Numbered from the stretch's first letter, positions 8,682-18,135 are shown. The stretch is DNA of 64,000 bases from G963704535 sp963704535 (GCA_963704535.1 OY969916.1:248001-312000); one strand, 5' to 3'. The notes: generated by a model not told the origin, from the letters alone. Numbers and translations are program-made.

Positions 8682-10471
8682 ATTAGCGCGGTCGGGCGCA
8701 GTTGGTCGACATCGTTGCGGATGTAGGCTTGGAAGCGCGAGAGGTCGAGCCAGCGGAATACCACATTGCCGCTTTTATCGGCGGGAATACCCGTCAGGTA
8801 CGGCCACCAGATCTGGAAGATTACCTGGTGGGTCAGGAAGATCGCCCCGACATCTTCGACCAGTAGGCGCTCGGCTTGCTGATACAGGTCGATGCGCTTG
8901 GTATCGTCGACCTCGCGCCCGGCTGCGGTCACCAGTTCGTCGAAGGTATCGCTCTTCCAGGAGTGACGCGGCGAGCCTTTCTCGTCCACGCTGCGCCAGA
9001 GTGACGTGAGCATATTCGCCGGGTCAAGATAGTCGTACTCGTACGGCCCTTTGTAAATCATCATCCCGTGTTCGGAGCGCTTCTGGCCCCATACCGCGTT
9101 CTCGAGCACCTGGAGGTTGACCGCGATGCCCAGGGTGCGCTCCCACTGCTCTTTGACAAACTCCATGACGACCTCGCGGCCGTTGGAGAATAGGTCGAGC
9201 GTCAGTTGCTTGCCGCCGGAGTCTTTCCCAAGGGGGTAACCGGCCTCGGCCAGGAGCGTCTGAGCTTTCGCCACGTCGTACGTCTGCACCGATTTCAGCT
9301 CGGGGTTGTAACCGGGGAAGCCAGGCGGAAGCATCGAGAAGGCTGGGGCGCGCGTGCCGTTCATGACCTGATTGCTCAATGTATCGCGGTCGAGGGCGTG
9401 CGACAGCGCCTGGCGCAACTTCAGATTGTCGAGCGGCGGCTTCAGCGTATCCAGCGCCAGGTACTCGGTCTGAAAGTTATTGAAGGAGTGGAGCAGTGGG
9501 GTCAATTTGGGGTCGGCTTGGACCTGCGCTACCTCCTGGGGCTGTAAAATGTGGATGTAGTCGACCTCCTTGTTGAGCCAGGCATTGAACCAGACGGTGC
9601 TTTGCGCGCCGATCAGCTGCACCAGGCGCTGGATGCCTGGCTTGTGCGGACCATTGTAATACGGGTTGGTCTCCCACTCCAGGCGCTGGTTGTGCTCCCA
9701 CTTGACGAGCTTCATCGGGCCGGAAGAGACGAACCCTTCGGCAGTATCGGCCCAGTGCTCCGGGTTTTGTTCGGCCTTGTGCTTGGGCGCCGGCGCTGCG
9801 GCCTGGTAGGCCAGCAGCGCGGGAATATGCGGCGCGGGGCCACCTTGGGCGTGAATGCGAACCGTGCGATCGTCCAGCTTCTCGACGCCGACGCCGTCGG
9901 GGCCGCCCTTGCCCTCCTTCAGCGCCTGGACGCCTTTGATATCGTAGAAGAACCAGGTCCAGGGGTTGTCGAGCTTGGGATTGGCCAGATGCTGGAAGGT
10001 GAACACAATGTCGTCGGGGGTGATCGGCGTACCGTCGCTCCATTTGGCATCCTTGCGGATCACGAAGTCGAAGTGCTCGGCGTTGGGGCCGACGGTGTAG
10101 GACTCGGCCAGCGCCGGCACGAGATGCTGATCCTGGTCGCGGCGTAGCAGCGGTTCGCCACCCCAATTCATCGCTGCGCTCGCGCCGTAGATATCGCGTA
10201 CGATATCCAGGTGCTTTGGCTCACCGGCCGATTCGTACAGCACCTGCTTATCAAGCGGAGCAGCGTCGCCGGGCAGTTCGCGACCTTGCAGAGTAATGAT
10301 TGGCGCGGCGGCGGCCGGTGTTGGGGGCGCCGGCGTGGCGCTCGTTGCGGCCGTCGGCTGAGTAGCTGGCGTCTGTACAGTCGGTGCCCCACAGGCAGCC
10401 AGCACAACGCCAGTAGCAGTCATACCTGCGAGTTGAAGAAAATCGCGGCGCGCGAGTTTTGTAGCAGCCAT
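8678..10471 (-). CDS. Peptide ABC transporter solute-binding lipoprotein (SBP family 5)
   Basis: A 597-residue extracellular binding protein. The ATG at 10471 has GGAAGGAG upstream. The N-terminus KLARRDFLQLAGMTATG with VVLAACG is a Tat-like twin-arginine signal joined to a lipobox (LAAC), so the protein is exported folded and lipid-anchored. A Thr/Ala/Pro linker (about 28-60) precedes the family-5 domain (WSDGTPITPDDIVFTFQHLA; LRQALSHALDRDTL; WERTLGIAVNLQVLENAVW). Family 5 proteins bind oligopeptides, dipeptides or similar solutes; the ligand cannot be read here. First gene of a five-gene minus-strand operon. Confidence 0.94.
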   Translation of the reverse strand: MAATKLARRDFLQLAGMTATGVVLAACGAPTVQTPATQPTAATSATPAPPTPAAAAPIITLQGRELPGDAAPLDKQVLYESAGEPKHLDIVRDIYGASAAMNWGGEPLLRRDQDQHLVPALAESYTVGPNAEHFDFVIRKDAKWSDGTPITPDDIVFTFQHLANPKLDNPWTWFFYDIKGVQALKEGKGGPDGVGVEKLDDRTVRIHAQGGPAPHIPALLAYQAAAPAPKHKAEQNPEHWADTAEGFVSSGPMKLVKWEHNQRLEWETNPYYNGPHKPGIQRLVQLIGAQSTVWFNAWLNKEVDYIHILQPQEVAQVQADPKLTPLLHSFNNFQTEYLALDTLKPPLDNLKLRQALSHALDRDTLSNQVMNGTRAPAFSMLPPGFPGYNPELKSVQTYDVAKAQTLLAEAGYPLGKDSGGKQLTLDLFSNGREVVMEFVKEQWERTLGIAVNLQVLENAVWGQKRSEHGMMIYKGPYEYDYLDPANMLTSLWRSVDEKGSPRHSWKSDTFDELVTAAGREVDDTKRIDLYQQAERLLVEDVGAIFLTHQVIFQIWWPYLTGIPADKSGNVVFRWLDLSRFQAYIRNDVDQLRPTALM

Positions 10472-10551
10472 AGTTCCTGTCTCCTTCCAATCGCACAACG
10501 CTTACAGGACCGCCTGGTATGCTGCGAGCGCATCACCCCCTTTGTGTAGAT

Positions 10552-10581
10552 AGTAGACTTTATTCAGAGCAACGAGGTCAA
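10552..10581 (-). promoter_or_regulatory. Probable sigma-70 promoter of the peptide importer operon
   Basis: Read on the minus strand, TTGACC (10581-10576) and TCTACT (10557-10552) are separated by 18 bases, about 80 bases ahead of the binding-protein start. Match to consensus is 5/6 and 4/6. Confidence 0.45.
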
Positions 10582-10909
10582 GGTGATTTATGCCACATCT
10601 GGAAGCGAAATGGTGCTCATCGCACCTCGTCACGTTGAGCACTCAGTGCAAGAGGGGGAATGGCGGTGCGATCAGAAGCATAACTGTAACTGCCGCACGC
10701 CCACCGCCACATCCACACGAATCAAAAGGAAAAGCGCTCGGCGGAGATGAGAACTCAGCGATATTCCCGAGGGTATCAGAAGCAAAGCGAAGTTAAGCGT
10801 TCGCTTTGGCCATCTGAGCCATCTGTATTCATTATCGTCTGCTGATAATGCGTATCATAACAGCTAGAGGCAAAAAAAACAAGTTGTGTAGCTGGTATCC
10901 AGGGCTGTT
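10582..10909. other. Intergenic region, no gene seen
   Basis: No open frame here has a ribosome site or protein-like sequence. A small palindrome CATTATC/GATAATG occurs around 10830-10850. I looked for a riboswitch in the importer leader and found nothing recognisable. Confidence 0.35.
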
Positions 10910-11302
10910 TCATGTTTTAAATTCTAGATCAGTGAGGGCCTTTTGCCAGCTCCCATTGGCCAAATACAGACCACAAAATCCGATGACGGCAAACAGTATC
11001 AAGCTTAACCATAATACGGGGTTGCTCCAATTGACTTCGTCGGCGTAGCGTATCATCTGCACGAGGAGTGCTGGCAGTAGAAGAATCAACATTGGTGTGG
11101 CCAGCCTGGTTCGGGTCCGGTCGTTCTTGCGGGACATCGAAAGCATAATCGTGCCAACAGCTATCAGCCAGGCACAAAGTGAGCGCGCGGTGAGCGGCGT
11201 TAGTTGCCAAGGGAAAACCGGGATGAGCAGGGCTGGAAAGATGAAGACCAGAATAGCCCCTATGGTCAACCCGCTGCCACAAATGACCAATAGCCACGAC
11301 AA
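10910..11302 (-). pseudogene. C-terminal part of a membrane protein, apparently 5'-truncated
   Basis: A 130-residue, strongly hydrophobic frame with about four membrane helices (LLVICGSGLTIGAILVFIFP; RSLCAWLIAVGTIML; TPMLILLLPALLVQMIRYA; NPVLWLSLILFAVIGFCGLY). The PWQLTPLTARSL motif between helices resembles longer uncharacterised Chloroflexota membrane proteins. The only start is a TTG directly behind an in-frame TGA with no ribosome site, so I read it as the remaining C-terminal half of a longer gene. It could instead be a small intact membrane protein. Confidence 0.45.
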
Positions 11303-11348
11303 TCATAGTAGGCGCAGCCGTATCGAAGGGCAGTTTTGGGATAGGCTC

Positions 11349-12767
11349 TTAGTGCGGAACAGCGCCCTCCGGCAGGGGAGAGGTATAGGGCGTGCCGTTG
11401 CGCTTGCGGGCGAACTCGGCCCGTGCCTCCGCCAGCAGATCCGGGCAGGTCAGCAGGTCCAGGCCGGTCAGCGCCAGCGCCTTGGCCGCCAGCAGCATCC
11501 CTTTGTGCCCGATGCTCGAACCGGACGATGCGACGATCTGCCAACTGTGCCCCGGCGTTCCCAGCGGCCAGCAGCACGTCGTCAACTGGCCGGTGGGCGT
11601 GATCTGGCTCACATCGCCCACCTCGGTTGAACCCGGCATCACGAACGGCGTTTCGACGTGCGGCAGGATCTGCTCCCAAAGCGGATTCTCGATCGCCGCC
11701 GGGTCCAGCTCGCAGCTCACCAGCCGCTGCGCCAGCGCGAAGGCCTCCGCGACCGTTCCAGGTATGAAGGTCTCCTGGAGCTTTTTGGCGAATGCTTGCT
11801 CCTCGGCGGTGAAGCTGAGATCGCCGATCGCCCGCATCTTTTCCAGGATCAGCCGGCAGAGCGCCTGGTTCGGCAGCAGCTCATAGCAGCCGGTCACAAA
11901 GTCAATGTCGTAGGTCGTGCCGCTCATGAGCGCGGCCCCTTTGGCGATATCCAGGACGCGGGCGTAGAGCGCTTCGACCTGGTCGCGGCGCGGCGCCCGC
12001 ACGAAGTACCAGATCTGGGCGTAGGCTGGGACGACATTGGGTGCCTGCCCGCCGCTGGTGATGACACTGTGAATGCGGGCTTCGGGCATGATGTGCTCGC
12101 GCAGGTAGTTGACACCGATATCCATCAATAGTGCGCCGTCGAGGGCGCTGCGGCCATTGTGGGGGTCGGCGGCGGCGTGGGAGGTGACGCCATGAAAGTT
12201 GACCTTGAACGAGTTCATGGCCAGCGAGGAGCCGGCCCAGACGCTATTGACATCGCCGGGGTGCCAGGCGAGCGCGGCATCCAGGTCGTCAAAGGCGCCC
12301 GCTTTGGCCATAAAGGTCTTGCCGACCAGCGTCTCCTCGGCCGGGCAGCCGTAGTAGCGAACGGTGCCGGCGATCTGGTGGGTCTCCATAGCCGTTTTGA
12401 GTGCCAGCGCCGCGCCGAGGCTGGCCACCCCAAATAAGTTGTGCCCACAGCCGTGGCCGGGGCCGCCGCGCACGACCGGGTTGTGGTCGGCGGCGAGGCG
12501 CTGCGATAGGCCGGGCAGGGCATCGTACTCGCCGAGGATGCCGATGATCGGCGTGCCACTGCCCCAGGTGGCAACAAACGCAGTCGGCAGTTGGCCAACG
12601 CCGCGCTCGATCGAGAAACCGGCCGCTTCGAGCTCGTCGGCCAGGAGCGTGCAGGCGAAACGTTCTTCCAGGGCAATCTCAGGGCGCTCCCAGATTTGCC
12701 CGGCCAGGTAGGTGAGCTTCTCGTCTTGATGCTCCAGATATTCCAGGATGGCCCGTTGGATCTGCAT
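11349..12767 (-). CDS. M20 family amidohydrolase (AbgB-like)
   Basis: A 472-residue metallopeptidase-family hydrolase. The ATG at 12767 follows GTGGAGGAC; a GTG five codons earlier would sit on the ribosome site itself. Conserved M20 features are the GILGEYDALPGLSQ metal-site segment, GPGHGCGHNLFG with its His ligands, CPAEETLVGKTFM (catalytic Glu pair) and AWHPGDVNSVW. VNFHGVTSHAAADPHNGRSA is the dimerisation/lid domain. The closest known relatives cleave p-aminobenzoyl-glutamate or other N-acyl amino acids in the cytosol. No partner (AbgA/AbgT) is present; it lies next to the adenylate kinase gene on the same strand. Confidence 0.9.
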   Translation of the reverse strand: MQIQRAILEYLEHQDEKLTYLAGQIWERPEIALEERFACTLLADELEAAGFSIERGVGQLPTAFVATWGSGTPIIGILGEYDALPGLSQRLAADHNPVVRGGPGHGCGHNLFGVASLGAALALKTAMETHQIAGTVRYYGCPAEETLVGKTFMAKAGAFDDLDAALAWHPGDVNSVWAGSSLAMNSFKVNFHGVTSHAAADPHNGRSALDGALLMDIGVNYLREHIMPEARIHSVITSGGQAPNVVPAYAQIWYFVRAPRRDQVEALYARVLDIAKGAALMSGTTYDIDFVTGCYELLPNQALCRLILEKMRAIGDLSFTAEEQAFAKKLQETFIPGTVAEAFALAQRLVSCELDPAAIENPLWEQILPHVETPFVMPGSTEVGDVSQITPTGQLTTCCWPLGTPGHSWQIVASSGSSIGHKGMLLAAKALALTGLDLLTCPDLLAEARAEFARKRNGTPYTSPLPEGAVPH

Positions 12768-12796
12768 GGTGATGTCCTCCACTATCTACAGGAGTT

Positions 12797-12848
12797 CGGT
12801 GGTGGAAAAAGGCTTCTTGAGGGGCGACCCCTCAAACTCCCCCTTTTC
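12797..12848. repeat. REP-like palindrome between adk-like and M20 genes
   Basis: Core TTGAGGGGCGACCCCTCAA palindrome flanked by GGTGG and CCCCCTTTT, the same family as copies near 15.8, 19.7, 22.4, 32.8, 34.1, 43.4, 48.5 and 56.8 kb. Its right edge overlaps the stop codon of the adenylate kinase-like gene. Confidence 0.8.
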
Positions 12849-13521
12849 AAGCCGTCCCCTCGACGGCGGTGATGATGCGCTGCGCCACGTCCTCGGGCGA
12901 CCCAGTGGCGGCGACGGTATGGGCGATCCCGCGCGGCTTGTAGAACTCCATCAATGGCTCGGTGTCGGTCTCGTGGACGGTCAGGCGCCGCACGATCACA
13001 TTGGGCAGGTCGTCCGGTCGCTGGACCAACAAGCCGCCACGCTCCAGGCAGCGTGAGACGGCGTCCTCGTCGTTGATGTGGATGATCTCCTCGGGCTCGA
13101 CGCCGTAGCAGGTGCGCCGCCCGCCGAGCCTGTAGACCGCTTCCGAGATGGTGAGATGAAGCTTGACGACGGTCGTCAACGGGCGCCCCAGCTCGTCCAG
13201 GAGCGCGTCGAGCGCCTCGGCCTGGGCGATCGTGCGCGGGAACCCGTCGAGCAGGAAGCCCTGGTCCGCCGGCAGCCCCGTCAGCCACATGCGGATGCCT
13301 TTGATCATGATCTCATCGCCGACCAGCTCGCCCCGCGCGAGCACGTCGCGCACTTGGCGACCGATCTCGGTGCCCTTGGCGACTGCCTCGCGCAGCGCCC
13401 GGCCGGTGGAGAAGGCGACGATCGGCCAGCGGCGCTTGAGCAGTTGGGCTTGCGTGCTTTTGCCGGCGCCCGGCGGGCCAAATAAGAGGACGTGCGGCCG
13501 ATTGGTAGCTGAAGATGCCAT
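12847..13521 (-). CDS. adk: Adenylate kinase-like nucleoside monophosphate kinase
   Basis: A 224-residue kinase. The ATG at 13521 with AAGGAG upstream gives MASSATNRPHVLLFGPPGAG KSTQAQLL, with the P-loop at residues 15-22. The NMP-binding region (STGRALREAVAKGTEIGRQV) and FLLDGFPRTIAQAEALD are typical of adenylate kinase, which converts ATP+AMP to 2 ADP. The LID keeps GRR and QRPDDLPNVIVRRL, but the usual four zinc cysteines are not all present. It sits beside a peptidase rather than in the ribosomal-protein operon where the essential adk usually lies, so it may be a second copy or a kinase for another NMP. Confidence 0.85.
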   Translation of the reverse strand: MASSATNRPHVLLFGPPGAGKSTQAQLLKRRWPIVAFSTGRALREAVAKGTEIGRQVRDVLARGELVGDEIMIKGIRMWLTGLPADQGFLLDGFPRTIAQAEALDALLDELGRPLTTVVKLHLTISEAVYRLGGRRTCYGVEPEEIIHINDEDAVSRCLERGGLLVQRPDDLPNVIVRRLTVHETDTEPLMEFYKPRGIAHTVAATGSPEDVAQRIITAVEGTA

Positions 13522-13661
13522 GGTTGCTCCTTGCATGGATGCGGGCGATATCTGGTGGAGGTTGAATGATTGGCATGTGCTCCCCCGCCATATTGTAAGG
13601 GAAAATGGGCGGCGCCCGGCAGGCGCTCCGCATCGCAGATCCACATAGTCTGCTCACTACT

Positions 13662-13695
13662 TCCTAACAATATCTAAACATCTGCTTGGTATGCT
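13662..13695 (+). promoter_or_regulatory. Promoter with OmpR-type direct repeats, ahead of the MacA-like gene
   Basis: TCCTAA (13662-13667) and TCTAAA (13673-13678) lie 11 bp apart, followed after 11 bases by TATGCT (13690-13695). The layout is identical to those at 28365-28398 and 33871-33904; the upstream half-site here is the weakest (4/6). The promoter is about 185 bases ahead of the exporter operon. Confidence 0.6.
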
Positions 13696-13708
13696 AGTAC
13701 AAGCTAAC

Positions 13709-13782
13709 CACGAAGATCACGAAGGGACGAAGACCACGAAGAGGCTGATAGATATGACAGTAGAGTCTTCGTGATCTTCGTG
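13709..13782. repeat. Inverted repeat of CACGAAGAT-type short-period sequence
   Basis: Arms CACGAAGATCACGAAG (13709-13724) and its complement (13767-13782); the arms contain direct copies of CACGAAG. It lies in the predicted 5' leader of the MacA-like mRNA. Same style as the elements at 18.1, 31.4, 43.5 and 50.3 kb. Confidence 0.75.
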
Positions 13783-13879
13783 TCTTCGCGAGATTCTGCG
13801 ATGAGAAACTCTGGGTGGACTTATGCCATGCTGTACTAAATGACCGTGCGGCAGATACATCTGATGGAGGGTTTGAGCC

Positions 13880-15781
13880 ATGCGTATCAGTGTCCCATTT
13901 CCGCGTACCCACGATCGACCGGGTACGAAGCGGTCCGGGCTGCTCCGGCGGCGCTGGCTGCTGATTCCGCTGATTCTGCTGGTCGTCGGCGCGATCGTCT
14001 TCTGGCGCTGGCAATCTAGCGCCACGACCGCGACCACCACGACCACCGCTACCGTCAGCCAGGGCACACTCACGATCGCGGTCAGCGGCAGCGGCACCGT
14101 CGCGGCGGCCCGCACCGTCGAGGTGCCCTTTCAGCAGGCCGGCACGGTGACATCGGTCGATGTCAAGGTCGGCGACCAGGTAACTGCCGGCCAGACGCTG
14201 GCCACGATCGACGCCGGCGATCTGAAGTTGCAGCTCCAGCAGGCCCAGGCCAATCTGAAGGCGGCGCAGGCCACGTTCGAGCAGGCCAAAGCTGGTAATG
14301 CGACGCCGCAGGACCTGGCCGGCGCCCAGGCGTCGGTCGAGAGCGCCAGGGCGCAGTTGGAGCAGACCCGCACCGGCAGCGCCACCGTGCCCGATATCCA
14401 GAGCGTGCAGGCTCAGCTCGTGGCCGCGCAGGCCCAGCTCGACGCGCTCAAGAACCCGTCGCCGGCCACCCGCAGTTCCGCACAGATTCAGCTTTCCCAG
14501 GCGCAAACCAACTTGCAGACCACCCGCGACAATCTTTCCCAGGCGAAGTCCAGCACCTACACCCAGATGCAGCAGGCCGCCAATTCGCTGACCCAGGCCC
14601 AGTCGAAGTATGCGACGGCGCTGCACAATTGGGAGTGGGTGCGCGATTACGGCACCGACCCGGCCAATCCCACGTCGGTCAATGCTCAGGGCCAGGAGGT
14701 CGATAATACCGTCAACGACGCCCAGCGCCAGCAGTATTACGATGCGTTCGTACAGGCCGAGGCGGCGCTGCGTAGCGCCGAGCAGAATGTTCAGCAGGCG
14801 CAGGTGAACTACGATACCGCCCGCCAGAACGAGGCCGCGCAGATCCCGCTGGCCGAGCAGCAGGTGGCCAATGCACAGGCCCAGTACGACGCCCTGCTCC
14901 ACCCGACCGCCAATGACCTGGCGCAGGCGCAGGCGCAGGTGACGCAGGCGCAGGCTAGCCTGACCAAGCTGCGCCAGGGCGGCACGGCGGTCGAGATCGC
15001 CCAGGCGCAGGCGCAGGTGACACAGGCGCAGGCCAACCTGGAAACGTTGACCGCCCCGTCGACCGAGTCGGACTTGGCGGCTGCCGAGGCGAATGTGATT
15101 CAGGCCCAGGTCGCGGTCGATACCGCCCAGCGCAACCTGGAGCAGGCCACGCTGATCGCGCCGTTCGATGGCGTGGTGGCGGCGGTCAGCGTCCAGCCGG
15201 GCGGCCTGGCCGGCACGAGTACGGCGGCTGTGACGATCGTCGATCGGGCGAAGCTGCATATCGAGGTCAGCCTGAGCGAGTCGGACGCCGCGAAGATCCA
15301 GGTCGGCCAGCCGGTCGCGCTGACGTTTGACGCGCTGCCGGATGTCACGCTGCAAGGTACGGTGGCGACGGTCGCGCCGGTCGCAACGGTGTCGCAGAAC
15401 GTGGTGACATACCCGGTGCAGGTCGAGTTCGAGTCGGGCGACACGCCGGTTAAGGTCGGCATGAGCGCGACCGCCGACATCCAGGTCAAGCAGATCGAGA
15501 ACGCTGTGCTGGTGCCCAGCCGCGCGGTCCAGACGGTCGGTGATCGGAAGATCGTCACGGTGCTGCGGGGCGCCGAGCGCACTCCCAGCCGGGTACGGGT
15601 CGAGACGGGCGTGACCAGCGACGGCCAGACGGTGATCACCAGTTGCGTGGAGACCGGCGCGCAGTGCCTCCAGGCCGGCGATACGCTGCTGGTGACGCGC
15701 GCGGCCACTGCCACGCAGAGCACCAACCAGGGCGGCTTCGGGGCCTTCCCCGGCACTGGAGGGCCTCCCGGCCGGCCGTAA
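13880..15781 (+). CDS. MacA/HlyD-type membrane fusion (adaptor) protein
   Basis: A 633-residue adaptor subunit of an ABC exporter. A membrane anchor (LLIPLILLVVGAIVFW, about 32-48) is followed by the first half of the lipoyl/barrel domain (GTVTSVDVKVGDQVTAGQTL), an unusually long Gln/Ala-rich coiled coil (about 115-400) with internally repeated AQAQVTQAQA units, the second lipoyl half (ATLIAPFDGVVAAVSVQPGG) and beta-barrel segments. The C-terminal tail is Gly/Pro-rich. It links the MacB-type transporter downstream to the outside; in an organism without a classical outer membrane, it probably serves export or sensing at the surface. The predicted direct-repeat promoter at 13662 suggests control by the two-component system at 29.3 kb. 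Confidence 0.9.
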   Translation: MRISVPFPRTHDRPGTKRSGLLRRRWLLIPLILLVVGAIVFWRWQSSATTATTTTTATVSQGTLTIAVSGSGTVAAARTVEVPFQQAGTVTSVDVKVGDQVTAGQTLATIDAGDLKLQLQQAQANLKAAQATFEQAKAGNATPQDLAGAQASVESARAQLEQTRTGSATVPDIQSVQAQLVAAQAQLDALKNPSPATRSSAQIQLSQAQTNLQTTRDNLSQAKSSTYTQMQQAANSLTQAQSKYATALHNWEWVRDYGTDPANPTSVNAQGQEVDNTVNDAQRQQYYDAFVQAEAALRSAEQNVQQAQVNYDTARQNEAAQIPLAEQQVANAQAQYDALLHPTANDLAQAQAQVTQAQASLTKLRQGGTAVEIAQAQAQVTQAQANLETLTAPSTESDLAAAEANVIQAQVAVDTAQRNLEQATLIAPFDGVVAAVSVQPGGLAGTSTAAVTIVDRAKLHIEVSLSESDAAKIQVGQPVALTFDALPDVTLQGTVATVAPVATVSQNVVTYPVQVEFESGDTPVKVGMSATADIQVKQIENAVLVPSRAVQTVGDRKIVTVLRGAERTPSRVRVETGVTSDGQTVITSCVETGAQCLQAGDTLLVTRAATATQSTNQGGFGAFPGTGGPPGRP

Positions 15782-15782
15782 G

Positions 15783-15960
15783 AAACTGTTAGAAAAGGGG
15801 GGAGTTTGAGGGGGGAAGCCCCTCAAGCATCTCTTTCCACTACCTAAAAGGGGGAGTTTGAGGGGGAAGCCCCTCAAGAATCCCTTCCCGCCACAAGATC
15901 TTGACTGTTAGAAAAGGGGGAGTTTGAGGGGTAGCCCCCTCAAGAATCCCTTCCCACCAC
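15783..15960. repeat. Three tandem REP-like elements between adaptor and ATPase genes
   Basis: Three copies of the pattern AAAAGGGGGAGTTTGAGGGG ... CCCCTCAAG AATC, with spacers that include CCACTACC and CCGCCAC. Two copies are led by ACTGTTAGAAAAGGGG. They separate the adaptor stop from the ATPase start by about 200 bases inside an otherwise contiguous operon, so the hairpins may tune relative expression. Confidence 0.85.
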
Positions 15961-15979
15961 GTAACATCAGGAGCGATAG

Positions 15980-16726
15980 ATGGATACCATGATTCAGGTC
16001 CATGATTTACGTAAGACCTACCGGATGGGCGAGATCGATGTCCATGCCCTGCGCGGCGTCAGCTTCAGCATCCGGCGCGGCGAGTTCGTGGCGATTATGG
16101 GGCCGTCGGGGTCGGGCAAATCGACGCTGATGAACCTGCTGGGTTGCCTCGACACGCCCAGCGGCGGCCACTATCTCCTCGATGGGTTGCGGGTCGAGCA
16201 GCTCGACCGCAACCTGCTGGCGGCGGTGCGCAACCGCAAGATCGGCTTTGTGTTCCAGCAGTTCAACCTGCTGCCGCGCCAGACCGCGCTGGAGAACGTG
16301 GCGCTGCCGCTGGTCTACCTGGGCGGCGTGCCGGGCGAGGAGCGCCAGGCGCGCGCCCAGGAGATGCTGGAGCTGGTCGGGCTGGGCGATCGGATGCACC
16401 ACCGACCCAAGGAGCTGTCCGGCGGCCAGCAGCAGCGGGTGGCGATCGCCCGCGCCTTGATCACCCGCCCGGCGCTGCTGCTGGCCGACGAGCCGACCGG
16501 CAACCTCGACTCGCACTCCAGCGCCGAGATTATGACCCTGCTCGATGAGCTGAACACCCAAGGCATTACGATCGTCCTGGTCACGCACGAGGCCGAGATC
16601 GCTGCCCACGCCGCGCGCGTGCTGACGGTGCGCGATGGCCTGCTCGACAGCGACGCGGCGACCCAACGATCGCCCGCACGGGCGAACCTCGTGTTCGCCC
16701 CCGCCCACACCGGAGGAGGCATATGA
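15980..16726 (+). CDS. MacB/LolD-type ABC transporter ATPase
   Basis: A 248-residue ATPase. The ATG at 15980 follows CAGGAGCG. Walker A GPSGSGKSTLMNLLG, Q-loop FVFQQFNLLPRQTALENV, signature ELSGGQQQRVAIARAL, Walker B LLLADEPTGNLDSHSS and H-loop LVTHEAEIAAHA are typical of the MacB/LolD (type VII, mechanotransmission) class. The stop overlaps the start of the permease by four bases (ATGA), so the two are translationally coupled. Exports peptides, antibiotics or lipids in related systems; substrate unknown here. Confidence 0.95.
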   Translation: MDTMIQVHDLRKTYRMGEIDVHALRGVSFSIRRGEFVAIMGPSGSGKSTLMNLLGCLDTPSGGHYLLDGLRVEQLDRNLLAAVRNRKIGFVFQQFNLLPRQTALENVALPLVYLGGVPGEERQARAQEMLELVGLGDRMHHRPKELSGGQQQRVAIARALITRPALLLADEPTGNLDSHSSAEIMTLLDELNTQGITIVLVTHEAEIAAHAARVLTVRDGLLDSDAATQRSPARANLVFAPAHTGGGI

Positions 16727-18090
16727 GCACGATCTCGCCAACCGCGGGCGATGAGAGCCGGTCGCTCGCCGGTGCTGTCCCCATCCCGACCGACGCAACC
16801 ATACCGGTCGACTCACAGGTGATCGCCGAGCTTCAGGCCGGCGGGATCAGCCTGGCGGAGACGCTGGGGATTGCGCTGGGCAGCCTGACGGCCAATAAGC
16901 TGCGAACCCTGCTCACCGCGCTGGGCATCATCATCGGCGTGGCGGCGGTGGTGGCGCTCATGGCGATCGGCCGCGGCTCACAGAACTCGATCACCGCCAA
17001 TATCACCGCCAATGGCGCCAACCTGCTGACGGTGCGGTCGGGCGCCAGCAACGCCGGCGGCATCGGTGGGCAGGTCGGCAGCGGCCAGACGCTGACGACC
17101 GAGGACGCCGAGGCGCTGGCCGACCCGCAGAACGTGCCGGACGCCGCGCTGATCTCGCCCGAGTACAACGGCAACGGCCAGCTTGTGGCCGGCAGCCAGA
17201 ACACCAATGCCCGCATCACCGGCGCCGTGCCGGCCTACCTGACGGTCCACAATCTCGCCCTAGCCGAGGGCGACTTCATTGGCGAGGACCATGTCAGCGG
17301 CAGCGCCAGCGTGGTCGTGCTGGGCGCCAACATCGCCACGACGCTGTTCCCCGATGCCGACGCGCTGGGGCAGTCGCTGCGTATCAACGGCCAGCGCTTC
17401 AAGGTCGTGGGCGTGCTGGAGTCCAAAGGCGGCAGCGGCTTCGGCTCGATGGACGACGGCATCATTGTGCCGCTCTCGACGGCGCAGCGCAAGCTGTTCG
17501 GCGGGCGGGCCATCCAGGGCGGCGCGGCGCTGGTCTCGACGATCGTGGTGCAGGCGCGCGACCAGGACAGCGTCACAGCCGCGCTGGACGCGATCAATGT
17601 GACCCTGCGTGAGCGCCACGACCTGCCGATGAGCGGCGATTCCGACGATTTCAGTGTGATCAACCAGCAGGACATTCTCGACAGCGTCATCCAGACCACT
17701 CAGACGCTGACGCTGTTCCTGGGGGCGATCGCGGCGATCTCGCTGCTGGTGGGCGGGATCGGGATCATGAACATTATGCTGGTCTCGGTGCGCGAGCGCA
17801 CGCGCGAGATCGGGCTACGCAAAGCGATCGGGGCGCGCGAGGGCGACATCCTGACCCAATTTATGCTGGAGGCGCTGATCATCAGCCTGATCGGCGGGCT
17901 GATCGGGCTGGTGCTGGGCACCGCGATCGCGCTGGCGGTGAGCCTGAGTGGGCTGATCCAGGCGGCGCCCAGCATCGACGCGGCGGCGCTGGCAGTCGGC
18001 TTCTCCATGGCGGTCGGGCTGTTCTTCGGCATCGCGCCGGCCCGCAGCGCCGCCCGGCTCGACCCGATCGACGCGCTGCGCTATGAATGA
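16723..18090 (+). CDS. MacB-type ABC transporter permease (FtsX domain)
   Basis: A 455-residue permease. After a 45-residue cytoplasmic N-terminus comes an amphipathic/TM segment (NKLRTLLTALGIIIGVAAVV), a large extracytoplasmic MacB periplasmic core domain (about 80-330) and three C-terminal helices (LFLGAIAAISLLVGGIGIMN IMLVSV; ALIISLIGGLIGLVLG; AAALAVGFSMAVGLFFG). The FtsX signature RERTREIGLRKAIGAR lies between. It ends in APARSAARLDPIDALRYE, the usual MacB C-terminus. Completes an adaptor-ATPase-permease exporter. Confidence 0.95.
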   Translation: MSTISPTAGDESRSLAGAVPIPTDATIPVDSQVIAELQAGGISLAETLGIALGSLTANKLRTLLTALGIIIGVAAVVALMAIGRGSQNSITANITANGANLLTVRSGASNAGGIGGQVGSGQTLTTEDAEALADPQNVPDAALISPEYNGNGQLVAGSQNTNARITGAVPAYLTVHNLALAEGDFIGEDHVSGSASVVVLGANIATTLFPDADALGQSLRINGQRFKVVGVLESKGGSGFGSMDDGIIVPLSTAQRKLFGGRAIQGGAALVSTIVVQARDQDSVTAALDAINVTLRERHDLPMSGDSDDFSVINQQDILDSVIQTTQTLTLFLGAIAAISLLVGGIGIMNIMLVSVRERTREIGLRKAIGAREGDILTQFMLEALIISLIGGLIGLVLGTAIALAVSLSGLIQAAPSIDAAALAVGFSMAVGLFFGIAPARSAARLDPIDALRYE

Positions 18091-18135
18091 CCGCGAGTGG
18101 GTCATTTGTCGTTGGTATCGCCATCCCTGTTGCCT

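Noticed and set aside
10472..10620. Riboswitch in the peptide importer leader
   Set aside because: No known aptamer core or terminator/antiterminator pair is visible.
13694..15877. A 727-codon open frame antisense to the MacA-like gene
   Set aside because: It is the shadow of a Gln/Ala-rich coiled coil in high-GC DNA; no ribosome site, and composition is Arg/Leu/Gly junk.
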